Notes: generated by a model from the letters alone, not told the origin. 64,000 nt of DNA from Mesomycoplasma bovoculi M165/69 (GCF_000524555.1 NZ_CP007154.1:62001-126000), one strand, 5' to 3'. Positions 10,380-20,290 are shown, counted from the first letter of the stretch. Made by a program: numbers and translations.

Positions 10380-11339
10380 ATGGATATTCAAAAATTTTTT
10401 AGTGAAACCAAAATTGAAAATTTAGAAGATTTAAAATTGGCTAAAAATCAATTTTTTGGTAAGGATAGTTTTTTAGCCAGTTTACAATTGCAATTAAAAA
10501 CAGCTTCACCTGAACAAAAACGTGAACTTGGAAAACAAATTAGTGAGTTAAAAACTCAAGCTGAAAAATTTTTTGGTGAAGCTGCTAAAAAAATTGAAGA
10601 AGCACAAATAGAAGCTAAAATTAGTAATGAATGACTAGATATTCATAGCTTTTCCAACGATTTACAAGGTGGGTTTCATCCACTTTCATTAATTGAAGAC
10701 AAGTTACGATCATGGCTCATTAGTCATGGTTATTATGAAGTTCAAGCTAATGAAATAGAGACTGATGAATATAATTTTGAACGCTTAAATATTGCTAAAA
10801 ATCATCCTGCACGCCAAATGCAAGATAGTTTGTATTTCAACCAAAACTTGCTTTTGAGAACACATAATACAGGTGTCAGTGCTCGTGAGTTAGAAAAAAA
10901 TAAAAATCAATCTTTTGCTCAGTTCACAATTGGAAAAGTTTTTAGAAATGATGAAGAAGATAGAACACATTCCCACCAATTCCGTCAGTTAGATTTAGTT
11001 GCTGTTGGCAATTTAAGTGTTACAGATTTAATAGGTACAATTCAATCTTTACTAGACTATATTTTTGAAGAAAAAATGCAAACAAGATTTCGTCCTTCAT
11101 TTTTCCCTTTCACTGAGCCCTCTTTAGAAGTTGATATTTTTTACAATAACCAATGAATAGAAATTTTAGGTTGTGGAATGATGCATCCGAAAGTGCTAAA
11201 AATGGCAGGTTATACAAATAATATGCAAGCGATTGCTGCTGGAATTGGAATTGAGCGATTAGCAATGATTAAATTTGGAATTACTGATATTCGTGAATTT
11301 TACAAAAATGATTTACGTTTTTTAAAACAATTTAGATAG
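10380..11339 (+). CDS. pheS: phenylalanyl-tRNA synthetase alpha chain
   Basis: Catalytic subunit of the alpha2beta2 class II PheRS. 319 residues (a little short; typical is about 340). Residues 1-85 form the coiled-coil arm that binds tRNA. The core has motif 2 ([18 protein letters not shown]), the ligand loop [11 protein letters not shown] and motif 3 [16 protein letters not shown] precedes the ATG. The stop is TAG, followed after 8 bp by pheT, the usual operon arrangement. Confidence 0.95.
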
Positions 11340-11347
11340 GAAGTATT

Positions 11348-13471
11348 ATGATTTTTTCTTTAGTAAGACTTAAAAAAATAGCAAATTTATCTTCATTTTC
11401 TAATGAAGAAATTATTTCAGCAATTAATAATTTAGGTTTTGAAGTTGAATCCACTTCTTTTTTAAATGAAATTCAAGGTATTAAGTTTGGGAAGGTTCAC
11501 TCTGTTGAAAAAAATCCAAATGCTGATAATTTGTTTGTTTGTGAAATTGAATTTTATGATAAACAAAGAGTAATTCAAACTAGAGCCACCAATGTTAAAG
11601 TTGGTGACTATGTTATGGCTTTTGTTCCTGGTTCAACAAATGGTAAAGTAGTTTTTGATGCTAAAAAAATGCAAGGTATAGTGTCTGAAGGAATGCTAGT
11701 TTCACTTTCAGAGTTAGGTTTTGATCCTAATATTCTAACACCTGAACAAGATGGAATTTTCACTTTTGGTCCAGTTGATTTATTTGAAGATCCACTCAAA
11801 ATTTTTGAACTTAATGATATTCTTATTGATGTAAAAATTTTATCTAACCGTGCTGATGCAAATTCTTATTTAATAATGGCAAAAGAACTTGCAGCTTATT
11901 TCAACACAACTATATTATCATTAAATTCTAAATCAGCAACTTTTGAGTCTAAAATCAACTTAATTAGCAATGAATTTGCCCATTTGCAAGGTTTAGAAGT
12001 TAAGGGAGATTATAAAATTCAATTAGTGGACCAATTTTTGCTATTAAAATCTGGTTTTTCTATACATAATAACCCACATGATCTGGTAAATTTAGTTTTA
12101 ATTTACACAGGCCAACCTTGCCAAATTTATTCAACAAATCAAATCCATCATTCAATTGAAGCCAAACTTGTTGAAACTAAATTAGAAACATCTAAAGAAA
12201 ACGCTAAATTATTGGCACTCGAGACTAATTCAACTCTCTTAAATTTTGTTGGTCAAGAATCAAACTCATTGAAAAACATAGACTCTTTATTATTTTTGCT
12301 ACCAATTTTTGACTCACAATTGATAAGAAATAATATTAGAAAATTAAAAATTAATAGTTTGGCGTCACAACAAGCAAGTAAAGGTATTAATTTAGGAACA
12401 ACAGCTTTGGCTTTTGAATTTTTAACAAGTTATTTAAGTGATTTTTCAAAACCAATTAACTTTAAAAATAATTTTAAAAATTCAGCAATTGCTTTTAGTA
12501 TTGAAAAAATTGAAAAATTTATTGGTCAAAAATTAGATGCACTTAAAATTCAAAAAACTCTTAAAGCACTTGAAAAATTAGATTTTGAAATTGCTCAAGG
12601 TTTTTTTGTGGCCCCATTTTATCGTTATGATATTGAATTTTTTGCTGATTTTTGTGAAGATTTTATGCGTTTTTATGGCTATAAAAATCTTACAAATAGT
12701 TTGCCAGCACAAAAACCCTTATTGGTTCAAGAACCAAATGATTTAAAATCTAAATTGGTGGCTCAAGGATTTAGTGAAATAAGCACATTTGTTCTTGTGT
12801 CAGAACAAGAAAATGTATTTAATCCTTTTGAATTAACAACTAATAAATTACAAACATTTGTATCAAATGAATTTACAGAAATTCGTTATTCACAAGCCAT
12901 TAGTCTATCAAAAATAGCAAGTTATCACTTGAAAAGAAAAATGTCACTATTTAATTTCTTTGAAATAGGTTCAATTGCAGGTGAACAAAAAAGCTTAATT
13001 TTTGCATCAAGCAATTTAAATTTTTTTGATTTAAAATCTAAATTGCTCTCGCTTTTTGGTTTAAAATTTGAATTCAAAAGAGCAAACAAACATCTTCACT
13101 TTGGAAAATCAGCCTTTATTTATCTAGAAGATTCTCTAGTTGGATGGATTGGTGAACCACATCCAAAATACAAGTTAGCCAATATTACTTATTGTGAGAT
13201 TAATTTAAGTGTTTTAAAAAATTTGAGACCTTCAGTAGTTAAATTTAGTGATTATTCAAATCAATCTTTAATAACAAGAGATATAACTTTATCTTTAGAG
13301 CCAAACGAATCTATTGAAAAATATTTGAAAAAAATCAATGAAATACCAAATATTTTTAGTGTCTCTATAAAGGATAAAGTTGTTATAAATGATAAAACTA
13401 AAGTTACACTTCATATTATTTGTGAAAATGAAGATGCAATCACACTAGATAGCATTTTTGCAGAAAAATAA
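11348..13471 (+). CDS. pheT: phenylalanyl-tRNA synthetase beta chain, with degenerate editing domain
   Basis: Structural/editing subunit of PheRS. 707 residues, shorter than the usual 790-800. N-terminal EMAP-II-like tRNA-binding domain at about 39-150 (starting KFGKVHSVEKNPNADNLFVCE), a B1 segment with SNRADANSY, then a region standing where B3/B4 should be, B5 near 375-445 and a C-terminal FDX-ACB domain (LITRDITLSL at about 640). In the B3/B4 segment the conserved NNVVD and GQPLHAFD strings read DLVNLVLIY and GQPCQIYST, so the editing-site His is Gln. Proof-reading of Tyr-tRNAPhe may be lost, as reported for some Mycoplasma PheRS. The ribosome site is TAGGAAG. Confidence 0.92.
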   Translation: MIFSLVRLKKIANLSSFSNEEIISAINNLGFEVESTSFLNEIQGIKFGKVHSVEKNPNADNLFVCEIEFYDKQRVIQTRATNVKVGDYVMAFVPGSTNGKVVFDAKKMQGIVSEGMLVSLSELGFDPNILTPEQDGIFTFGPVDLFEDPLKIFELNDILIDVKILSNRADANSYLIMAKELAAYFNTTILSLNSKSATFESKINLISNEFAHLQGLEVKGDYKIQLVDQFLLLKSGFSIHNNPHDLVNLVLIYTGQPCQIYSTNQIHHSIEAKLVETKLETSKENAKLLALETNSTLLNFVGQESNSLKNIDSLLFLLPIFDSQLIRNNIRKLKINSLASQQASKGINLGTTALAFEFLTSYLSDFSKPINFKNNFKNSAIAFSIEKIEKFIGQKLDALKIQKTLKALEKLDFEIAQGFFVAPFYRYDIEFFADFCEDFMRFYGYKNLTNSLPAQKPLLVQEPNDLKSKLVAQGFSEISTFVLVSEQENVFNPFELTTNKLQTFVSNEFTEIRYSQAISLSKIASYHLKRKMSLFNFFEIGSIAGEQKSLIFASSNLNFFDLKSKLLSLFGLKFEFKRANKHLHFGKSAFIYLEDSLVGWIGEPHPKYKLANITYCEINLSVLKNLRPSVVKFSDYSNQSLITRDITLSLEPNESIEKYLKKINEIPNIFSVSIKDKVVINDKTKVTLHIICENEDAITLDSIFAEK

Positions 13472-13502
13472 AAATATATTTATTATTTTTAGGTTTTAGT
13501 GT

Positions 13503-13508
13503 TATAAT
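13503..13508 (+). promoter_or_regulatory. -10 box for rpmF
   Basis: TATAAT 72 bp upstream of the L32 start, in the 108-bp gap after pheT. No convincing -35. The AAAAGGAAAA before the ATG at 13580 is the ribosome site. Confidence 0.45.
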
Positions 13509-13579
13509 TGTATTTTGACTTTTATTGGAAACCTTTGATCAATTCAATTTAATAATCATATATTAAAAAAAGGAAAATT

Positions 13580-13777
13580 ATGGCAATAGTACCAAAGCGC
13601 AAAACTTCTAAGCAACGCAAACATAAACGAAGAACACATGATAGTTTAACCTTACCTAATTTAGTGGTATGTTCAAATTGTTCTAACAAAAGACAACAAC
13701 ATCATACTTGCTTATTTTGTGGTTTCTATAATGGTAGAAAAATCGTTGCTTTTAAAGCGTTAAATGACTCAAAATAA
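13580..13777 (+). CDS. rpmF: 50S ribosomal protein L32 (bL32)
   Basis: 65-residue large-subunit protein. It starts MAIVPKRKTSKQRKHKRR, and the zinc-ribbon pairs CSNC and CLFC are both intact. This is the zinc-binding (C+) form. It lies alone between pheT and a tRNA cluster; no fatty-acid genes accompany it. Confidence 0.95.
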   Translation: MAIVPKRKTSKQRKHKRRTHDSLTLPNLVVCSNCSNKRQQHHTCLFCGFYNGRKIVAFKALNDSK

Positions 13778-13817
13778 AATTAGAATAGAAAAATAATAAA
13801 AAAATTAAAATTTTTGT

Positions 13818-13848
13818 TATAATATGTAATTTGCCTTAGTAATTACAT
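13818..13848 (+). promoter_or_regulatory. tRNA operon promoter (-10) and leader hairpin
   Basis: TATAAT at 13818-13823 starts the tRNA unit. Immediately after it, ATGTAATT (13824-13831) and AATTACAT (13841-13848) form a perfect 8-bp stem with a 9-nt loop, ending 8 nt before the first tRNA. The hairpin would lie at the extreme 5' end of the precursor and could guide or protect 5' processing. Confidence 0.5.
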
Positions 13849-13856
13849 ATTTATAT

Positions 13857-13931
13857 GCCGATTTAGCTCAGCGGTAGAGCAGCTGGCTGTTAACCAGTTG
13901 GTCGCAGGTTCGATCCCCGCAATCGGCGCCA
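13857..13931 (+). tRNA. tRNA-Asn (GUU)
   Basis: Acceptor stem GCCGATT/AATCGGC, discriminator G, encoded CCA at 13929-13931. Anticodon GTT at 13889-13891 in loop CTGTTAA; T-loop TTCGATC. Confidence 0.95.
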
Positions 13932-13934
13932 TAA

Positions 13935-14010
13935 GGCCCGTTGGTGAAGCGGTTAACACACATGGTTTTCATCCATGGATTCACGGGTTCGAGTCCCGTA
14001 CGGGTCACCA
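13935..14010 (+). tRNA. tRNA-Glu (UUC)
   Basis: Acceptor stem GGCCCGT/ACGGGTC with one G-T pair, discriminator A, encoded CCA. Anticodon TTC at 13968-13970. Begins 3 nt after the Asn CCA. This tRNA and the GatCAB genes below belong to the same translation theme, since Gln-tRNA in many bacteria is made by amidating Glu-tRNAGln. Confidence 0.95.
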
Positions 14011-14018
14011 TAATTTTA

Positions 14019-14094
14019 GGAAGATTAGCTCAGCTGGGAGAGCATCGCCCTTACAAGGCGAGGGTCGTGGGTTCGATCCCCTCATCTTCCACCA
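14019..14094 (+). tRNA. tRNA-Val (UAC)
   Basis: Acceptor stem GGAAGAT/ATCTTCC, discriminator A, encoded CCA. Anticodon TAC at 14052-14054 in loop CTTACAA. With U34 it probably reads all four Val codons. Confidence 0.95.
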
Positions 14095-14097
14095 TTT

Positions 14098-14174
14098 GCC
14101 ATCTTAGCTCAGTTCGGTAGAGCAGTCGCCTTGTAAGCGAAAGGTCGTAGGTTCGATTCCTATAGATGGCACCA
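14098..14174 (+). tRNA. tRNA-Thr (UGU)
   Basis: Acceptor stem GCCATCT/AGATGGC, discriminator A, encoded CCA. Anticodon TGT at 14132-14134. The top pair of the anticodon stem (G-A) is a mismatch, leaving four good pairs. Confidence 0.93.
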
Positions 14175-14192
14175 TTTTGATTAATAAGGTTT

Positions 14193-14275
14193 GCGCGAGT
14201 GGTGAAATGGGAGACACGCTAGTTTTAGGCACTAGTGCTTTTAGCGTAAGGGTTCGAGTCCCTTCTTGCGCACCA
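14193..14275 (+). tRNA. tRNA-Leu (UAG)
   Basis: 83 nt with the long variable arm expected of Leu. Acceptor stem GCGCGAG/CTTGCGC (one G-T pair), discriminator A, CCA encoded at 14273-14275. Anticodon TAG at 14226-14228. Confidence 0.95.
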
Positions 14276-14295
14276 TTTAATAAATTTATCTAATC

Positions 14296-14320
14296 AATCA
14301 ACTATTTGTTGATTTTTTTT
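14296..14320 (+). terminator. intrinsic terminator after the tRNA cluster
   Basis: AATCAAC (14296-14302) and GTTGATT (14308-14314) form a 7-bp stem with a 5-nt loop, followed by an uninterrupted T run to 14320. The stem is short and AT-rich, so read-through into truB, only 16 bp further on, is plausible. Confidence 0.8.
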
Positions 14321-14336
14321 TATTTTTTACAAAGAA

Positions 14337-15182
14337 ATGATTAAACTTTTATATAAACCTTCTGGTGTTAGTTCCTTTAAATTTATAAAACAATTTGCTA
14401 AAGAGAATTTTGTAAATAAAATTGGTCACACTGGTACTTTAGACCCACTAGCTTGTGGTTTAATTATGATAGCCACCGATGAGGATACGAAATTAATTCC
14501 ATATCTAGACAAGGGCAAAAAAACATATGTAACTAAAGTGAAATTTGGTTACATATCAGATACTTTTGATAGTGAGGGCGACATAAAAGTTTTTGAAAAT
14601 GCTAAGTTAGTAAATTTAGAACTTTTAAATCAAAAACTAATAGAGCTTTGTTCTAAAACTTCACAATTACCACCTATTTTCTCAGCTAAAAAAATAGGTG
14701 GTAAAAAAGCTTATGAATTAGCTCGATCAAATCATAGTGTGAATTTAAAGCCAGTTCAAATTCAAATTTTTCAATGGTCTATTTTAGATTGAAATCTTAA
14801 TCAACAAGAAGCATTGATTAGTTTTGAGGTTTCAAGAGGAACATACATTCGTTCTTTGGTTCATGACCTAGGACAACTATTAAATAGTGGTGCTATTATG
14901 ACTGGATTAGAAAGAATAAAATTAGCTGGAATGGATAAAACTTTCATTGAAAAAGATATTAATCCACTAGATTTGATACAACTACCTTACTTAAAACTTT
15001 CAAAATTAGAATTAGTAAATTTATTTAATGGTAAACAAATTAAAAGAGAAGACCAAGAACAAGAAGTTTTACTAATTTATTGTAAAAAAATTGTAGGAAT
15101 TGGTAAAATTAAAAATAATTTAATAATTACGGATAAATTATTTGGGAACGTAATAAATAAACTTTTGGGGTCAAATGAATAA
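14337..15182 (+). CDS. truB: tRNA pseudouridine-55 synthase
   Basis: Converts U55 to pseudouridine in the T-loop of most tRNAs. 281 residues. KPSGVSSF near the N-terminus and GHTGTLDPLACGL (about 31-43) with the catalytic Asp are intact, as is SRGTYIRSLVHDLG (about 164-177). One Trp is TGA. The ribosome site is poor, and only 16 bp separate the ATG from the tRNA terminator, so its own promoter, if any, must overlap that terminator. It overlaps the following HAD gene by 8 bp. Confidence 0.94.
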
Positions 15183-15984
15183 ATTTAAACTTGTTGCTAC
15201 AGATATTGATGATACCATTTTGCCTTCTGGTCACAAAGATTTTTCTTTAGAAACTAAAAAAATGTTTGCTGACTTAAAAAAAGCAAATATAATTACTGCC
15301 TTTGTTACAGGACGAGATTTAGTTACAATAAGTAATTTGATTAAATCAGATTCTATAGACTATTTTATTGGTGGTAATGGTTGTTTTATTTATAGTTTTT
15401 TAGAACAAAAAATTATTTATGAACGAATATTAAAAAATAATGATTTGAAAAAAATCATAGAGTTTTTCCTTGATAGGGACACTAAATTTATTGTAGCAGA
15501 TAAAAACTTTATTTATTATAGCTCTAACTATGATGTTCAAAATTCTAAATTTCTCAAAGATCATTTACATATGGTAAAGACTATAGATGAGTTTGATTAT
15601 TCTTCCGAAGTTCATATTGTGACAGTGATTGACCAAGAAAGAAATGAAAGTGAAGTTCAAAGAAGTTTTGTTGATTTTATTAATCAAAATCAATTGGATG
15701 CTCACATTAGTTCTCGTTGGTCATGAGGTTTTTTTATTGTACCCAAAGGTGTTAATAAATACAACACACTTTTTAAATTAGCAGAAATGCACAATATTAG
15801 CAATGAGGAAATTATTGCTTTTGGAGATAGTCAAAATGACATTGATATGATTGCTAATGTTGGATATGGGGTGGCAATGGGTAATGGACTTAAAGAAGTA
15901 AAAGCTGTTGCAAAGGCAATTGCAGAACCTGCTATTGAAAATGGTGTTTATAAAAAAATTAAAGAACTTCAGATTATTAAATAA
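15175..15984 (+). CDS. Cof-type HAD-superfamily phosphatase
   Basis: 269 residues. HAD motifs: I DIDDT (about 10-14) with the nucleophile Asp, II VTGRD, III a Lys in the cap-core junction (PKG), and IV GDSQNDIDM. This is the Cof/type IIB layout with an inserted alpha/beta cap (about 85-195). Probable small-molecule (sugar or nucleotide phosphate) phosphatase; substrate unknown. One Trp is TGA. It starts inside the end of truB and is followed 2 bp later by ribF. Confidence 0.85.
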
Positions 15985-15986
15985 TA

Positions 15987-16835
15987 ATGAGTTATATTTA
16001 TAAATTTTCACTAAAGCCTAAACTTTTGTGAAAAGATTCTGTTTTTGTTTTAGGAGCTTTTGAATCTTTTCATAAAGGCCATTTTCAATTAATAGAGCAA
16101 GCTAAACAGCTTAATAAACCAATAGTTTTAGTTGCTATTTCCAATCCAGAAAATTTGCCAAAAAATAATGGCAAAATTTTTTCTGATTTAAAATCTAGAT
16201 TGCAAATTATTGCAAATTCTGGTATTGAAAATATTTTGCTTATTGAATTTAATGAAAAAATAGCCAATTTAGAAGGTGATTATTTTATTAATTTACTAAT
16301 CCAATACGGAGCTAGTGATTTTGTAATAGGTAAAAATTACAATTTTGGAAAGTTAGCAAGTTGAAATGCTAAAAAATTAAAGGAATATATTCCAACTACG
16401 CAAATAGTGGATTTTTACTATATTGAAAATAAAGTAAAATTATCCACATCTATTTTAAAAAATTATTTAATTTTTGGACAATTTAAAATTTTAAACTCTT
16501 ATTTAAATCATAACTATTTAACTTATGTTTCATGTGATGAGAATTTATTTTTTAAATGAAACACAAATAGCATAAAACCAAATGCAGGATTGTATGTTAT
16601 TTATTTTGTTGATCCAATTACTCAATATAAATTTCCAGGTATTTTACACATTAGTTTGGCAAATAAAAAAAATCAAATATTTTTATTTAATCACTTTAAT
16701 TTTTTTGAAGGGTTTATAGAAATAATTGCAGAATATAGAATCATTTCAAGTACTCGTTTTGATTTGTTGGAAGACAAAGATATTGAAGGAATTAAAAAAA
16801 TTTTCTTTAATTTATATACAAATTCAACAAATTAA
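15987..16835 (+). CDS. ribF: FAD synthetase RibF; riboflavin kinase half degenerate
   Basis: 282 residues. The N-terminal nucleotidyltransferase half has GAFESFHKGHFQLI (about 24-37), the form of the GxFDGxHxGH motif, and supports adenylylation of FMN to FAD. The C-terminal half should be riboflavin kinase, but the GxPTAN loop that binds ATP and Mg is not visible, although later strands (NAGLYVIYF, FLFNHFNFFEG) look family-like. It may have lost kinase activity. Three Trp are TGA. It ends the truB unit; its stop overlaps that of convergent cls by 4 bp. Confidence 0.85.
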
Positions 16836-18370
16836 ATCAAGGGTTTAAAAATAGGAATAAGCATTTTATATAATCAAAAGACTTTTATAGGTTTTTTGTG
16901 TTCTATTATTATTTTTTTAGATTTAAATGATTCTATATAATTTAAATAGTTGTCTACAAGATCTCCTGTTAATAAAATATTTATTTCATATTGTGAAAAA
17001 ATAGAACGAATATCCATATTTGCAGTTCCTATAAAACCTATTTTATTATCTATAATTATGGCTTTACCATGATAGAAGGTTTCATTAAAAAGAAAAATTT
17101 TTGCTCCTTTATTTTGCAAAGTTTCACAAAAATAATTATTGAAATGTTTAGTAAAATTTATATCATTTTTTCCTGGCAAGTAAAGCTCCACTTCAATTTT
17201 AGCATTTAAAATATCTTTAAGAGCATCTAAAATTTTTTGTGTTGGAGTAAAATAAGGAGTAAAAATTTGGACTTTTTTAGTGGCACTATATAATAATTTT
17301 AAAATAAAACCTTCCATTAAAGCTTCTTCAATAATAGGCCCACTTTGCACAACAACCCCATATTCATTATTAAGGTTTTGTTTTGGTGATTGAAATTTTA
17401 ATTCATCAAAATCAATATCAATATTTTTATTAGATTTTTTATTAGATCATTTGTATCAACTAAAACGAAAATTTTCACAATATGTTTTAACAATAGATCC
17501 TGTTATTTTCATATTCAAATCTATTCAATATCCATATTTTTTATCAAATCCAACATATTCTTCGCTAATATTATTTCCACCAGTATAAACTGTTTCGCCA
17601 TCTATAATATAAACTTTTCGGTGATTTCTAAACAATTTATTTCCTGATAAAAAAGGAAAATTAATTATGTTGAAAACAGTAATTTTTATATTGTTATCTT
17701 TTAAAATTTTTCATTGTTTCTTCTTAATAAAGTATGTTCCCAAAGAATCTACAATTATTCTAATTTTCACACCTTCTTTAGCTTTATTAATCAAAATATT
17801 TTTCAATTTAAATCAAATAAAATCATTTTTAATAATATAAGTGTCTATTAAAATAAATTTTTTAGCTTTTTGCAGGTCTTGAAAAAAACTATCAAAAAAT
17901 AAATAACCATCAGTGAAAATATGTGATTTAAAATCTAATATCGGTGAATTAAATTTGGTTTTTGTGTAGTTTAAAAGTGCTAATTCATTTTGACTTAGGT
18001 TGGAATTAACTTCTGGATACTTTAAAGTAGTTTGTGAGTTTATAAATTTTTTATACTCTTTGAAATAAATTGAGGCTTTTTTTCTATTTAAATATTTTCT
18101 TCCATAAATAATGTAAAAAAAATGGCCAATAAATGGAATTATGGAAAAAATTACAAGCCATGATGCTTTTGCATCAAAATGTCTTTTTTGAAAAATTATG
18201 TATAAATTGAAAACTAAATTCAATAAATAAATAACACAAATAATTGCAAAAGTATATCAATCAATTCTAGATATTAAAATAACATATGCAAGATATATAA
18301 CACTAGCCAATGTGGCTAAAACTATTAATAATGAAAAATAATAAAAAAATACTTGTAATTTTTTACTCAT
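16832..18370 (-). CDS. cls: cardiolipin synthase (two HKD motifs)
   Basis: Membrane phospholipase-D-type enzyme that makes cardiolipin from phosphatidylglycerol. 512 residues including TGA-coded Trp at several places (for example 16874, where a standard-code reading would stop). Two hydrophobic segments at about 9-32 and 40-60, with a further hydrophobic hairpin near 70-90. PLD motif 1 is RNHRKVYIIDG (H-x-K), motif 2 is YHGKAIIIDN followed by GTANMD. The start is 20 bp after the recA stop, so recA-cls are probably co-transcribed; no clear ribosome site is seen. The stop codon overlaps the ribF stop on the other strand. Confidence 0.92.
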
Positions 18371-18390
18371 AGAAAAAATTTTACTAAATA

Positions 18391-19383
18391 TTACTCAATT
18401 CTTGGCTCTTTTAATTTATTTTCTACTTCAGTTTTAAGTTCATTGTATAAACTATCATTGTTTTCCAATAATAGTCTTAAGTTAGTTTTTCCTTGAGCAA
18501 TATTTTGATCTTTATAGGCAAATCAAGAACCTTTTCTTTCTACAATTCCCATTTCTTCTGCTAATTGAGCTAGTTCAGCAGATTTAGAAATTCCTTTTGC
18601 AAACACTATTTCTACATTTGCAACTTTAAAAGGTATTGCAAGTTTATTCTTTACAACCTTAATTTTTACACTATGACCTGTGACATCATTACCTAAAGTA
18701 ATTTGTTGTTGCTTTCTTACATCGAGGCGAATAGAAGAATAGAATTTTAGCGCTCGTCCACCTGGAGTAGTTTCTGGATTTCCAAAAATAATTCCTACTT
18801 TTTCTCTTATTTGATTAATAAAAATAACAGTAGTTCCATTTTTATTTAATGAACCTGTAATTTTTCTAAGTGCTTTAGACATTAAGCGAGCTTGAGCACC
18901 AATAACTTGATCTTTCATTTCTCCTTGTAATTCGGCCATAGGTACTAATGCTGCAACCGAATCGACGACTACTAAATCTATAGCTCCAGTTTTAACTAAT
19001 GTGTCAACAATATCAAGCGCTTGTTCCCCAGAATCAGGTTGAGATAAGATTAAATTATCAATATCAATGCCTAAATTTTTAGCATATTGAGGATCAATTG
19101 CATGTTCAGCATCAATAAAAGCAGCAATTCCACCTTGTTTTTGAACTTCGGCAATAGCATGCAAACTTATTGTGGTTTTTCCAGATGATTCAGGTCCATA
19201 AATTTCAATAATTCTACCTTTTGGAAATCCACCAATTCCCAATGCATTATCAATGGATAAACTACCACTAGATACAACTTCAGTATCAATAGGTGGTTTA
19301 TCCCCAAGTAGCATAATTGATTCTTTCCCAAATTTTTTCTTAATTTCTGAAAGAGCTTGTTTTAATAAATTTGTATTTGACAT
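18391..19383 (-). CDS. recA: recombinase A
   Basis: Homologous recombination and strand exchange ATPase. 330 residues. Walker [10 protein letters not shown] (about 67-75), Walker B VVVDSV, and the conserved [13 protein letters not shown] and NQIREKVG segments are all present. The acidic C-terminal tail is short (ends EPRIE). The start is set by AAAGGAGA 4 nt before ATG; an in-frame ATG 14 codons upstream has no such site. The last 43 residues follow a TGA-coded Trp. A perfect inverted repeat lies about 130 bp upstream. No LexA-type box is seen. Confidence 0.97.
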
Positions 19384-19511
19384 AATGTCTCCTTTTCTAC
19401 ATTTTAATTTTAAGTTTTTCTTCAAAAAAGACTAAAAAATGGAAAAAAAAGAAAAAAATGCACTTTTTTTCCTATTTTTTCAAATTTTTTTGCCGTTTTT
19501 CTTAATATTGT

Positions 19512-19537
19512 TTGCTAGGAAAGAAAAAGCCTAGCAA
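19512..19537. promoter_or_regulatory. inverted repeat in the recA/phosphotransferase divergent gap
   Basis: TTGCTAGG (19512-19519) and CCTAGCAA (19530-19537) are perfect arms around a purine-rich 10-nt loop. It is one of the few GC-containing stretches in a 200-bp gap otherwise made of A and T runs. It is not followed by a T run on either strand, so a terminator is unlikely; an operator or an RNA leader hairpin is possible. Confidence 0.35.
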
Positions 19538-19585
19538 TAAAAACAAAAAAATCTTTAAAAAAATTAGTAAAATTTATATTTAAAT

Positions 19586-20290
19586 ATGCAAAGAATTTCA
19601 AAAGGTTTTACTAATCAATCATTTAAAGATGGACAAAATTTTTTTCAAGCAAAAAATCATAATAATTTTAATCATAAAATAAACTATGACCAGCTTGCTT
19701 TATTTGATTTTGTACCTAAACTAATTAATAATAATGAACAATCTATTCGATGAGAGTGAATTGAAGGGCATGAACCAAAAATTAATGAAATTAATTTAAG
19801 AAAAATTGCCTCACAATTAAAAGTGATTCATAATTCAAAATTATCATTTCCTTCATCTAATCATTCAGCAAGAGTGAAATACTATATAAAAAAAATAAAT
19901 GAAAAAAATCTCAAAATTTCTACAATTAATCAATATTACAAGTTAATTTGTAAAATTTTGAAAAATATGGATAAAACAACACCATTGCACAATGATTTAT
20001 GATTGATGAATATGATTGAAACAAGAGACAAAATATTTTTTGTTGATTGGGAATATGCTACAAAAGGTGACAAACATTTTGATCTTGCTTATTTTATTGA
20101 ATCCAGTAAATTAACTAAAGAGCAAGAAAGTGTGTTTTTAGAAGAATATGAAGACTTTACTCCCAAATATCTTTTATTTCATAAAGTTCTTGTAAATTAT
20201 TTAGTAATATTATGAAACAATGCTCAAGAAATTAAGCATTTTGAAGATGATCAATTTATTAAAAAAATAGAAGTTTTAGTAAAAGAAATA
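19586..20290 (+). CDS. choline kinase/APH-type phosphotransferase
   Basis: 234 residues. The C-terminal half has the kinase-fold catalytic signature PLHNDLWLMNM (HxDxxxxN, about 134-144) and FFVDWEYA (DWE) followed by DLAYFIE, as in LicA, choline/thiamine kinase and aminoglycoside phosphotransferase families. The N-lobe is short and lacks an obvious ATP-binding loop. Probable substrate is a small alcohol such as choline or a vitamin, but this is not shown. ATG lies just after TATATTTAAAT with no ribosome site, so the mRNA may be leaderless. Several Trp are TGA. obgE follows after 20 bp. Confidence 0.72.

Noticed and set aside
13898-14107. 69-codon open frame across the tRNA genes
   Set aside because: It lies entirely within three tRNA genes; the familiar translated-tRNA peptide pattern shows it is not a protein.
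19384-19425. RecA start 14 codons upstream
   Set aside because: The ATG at 19383 is preceded by AAAGGAGA at the right distance; the upstream extension contains that site and is Lys-rich non-family sequence.
19512-19537. Terminator of recA or the preceding unit
   Set aside because: It lies upstream of both divergent genes and lacks a T run on either strand.
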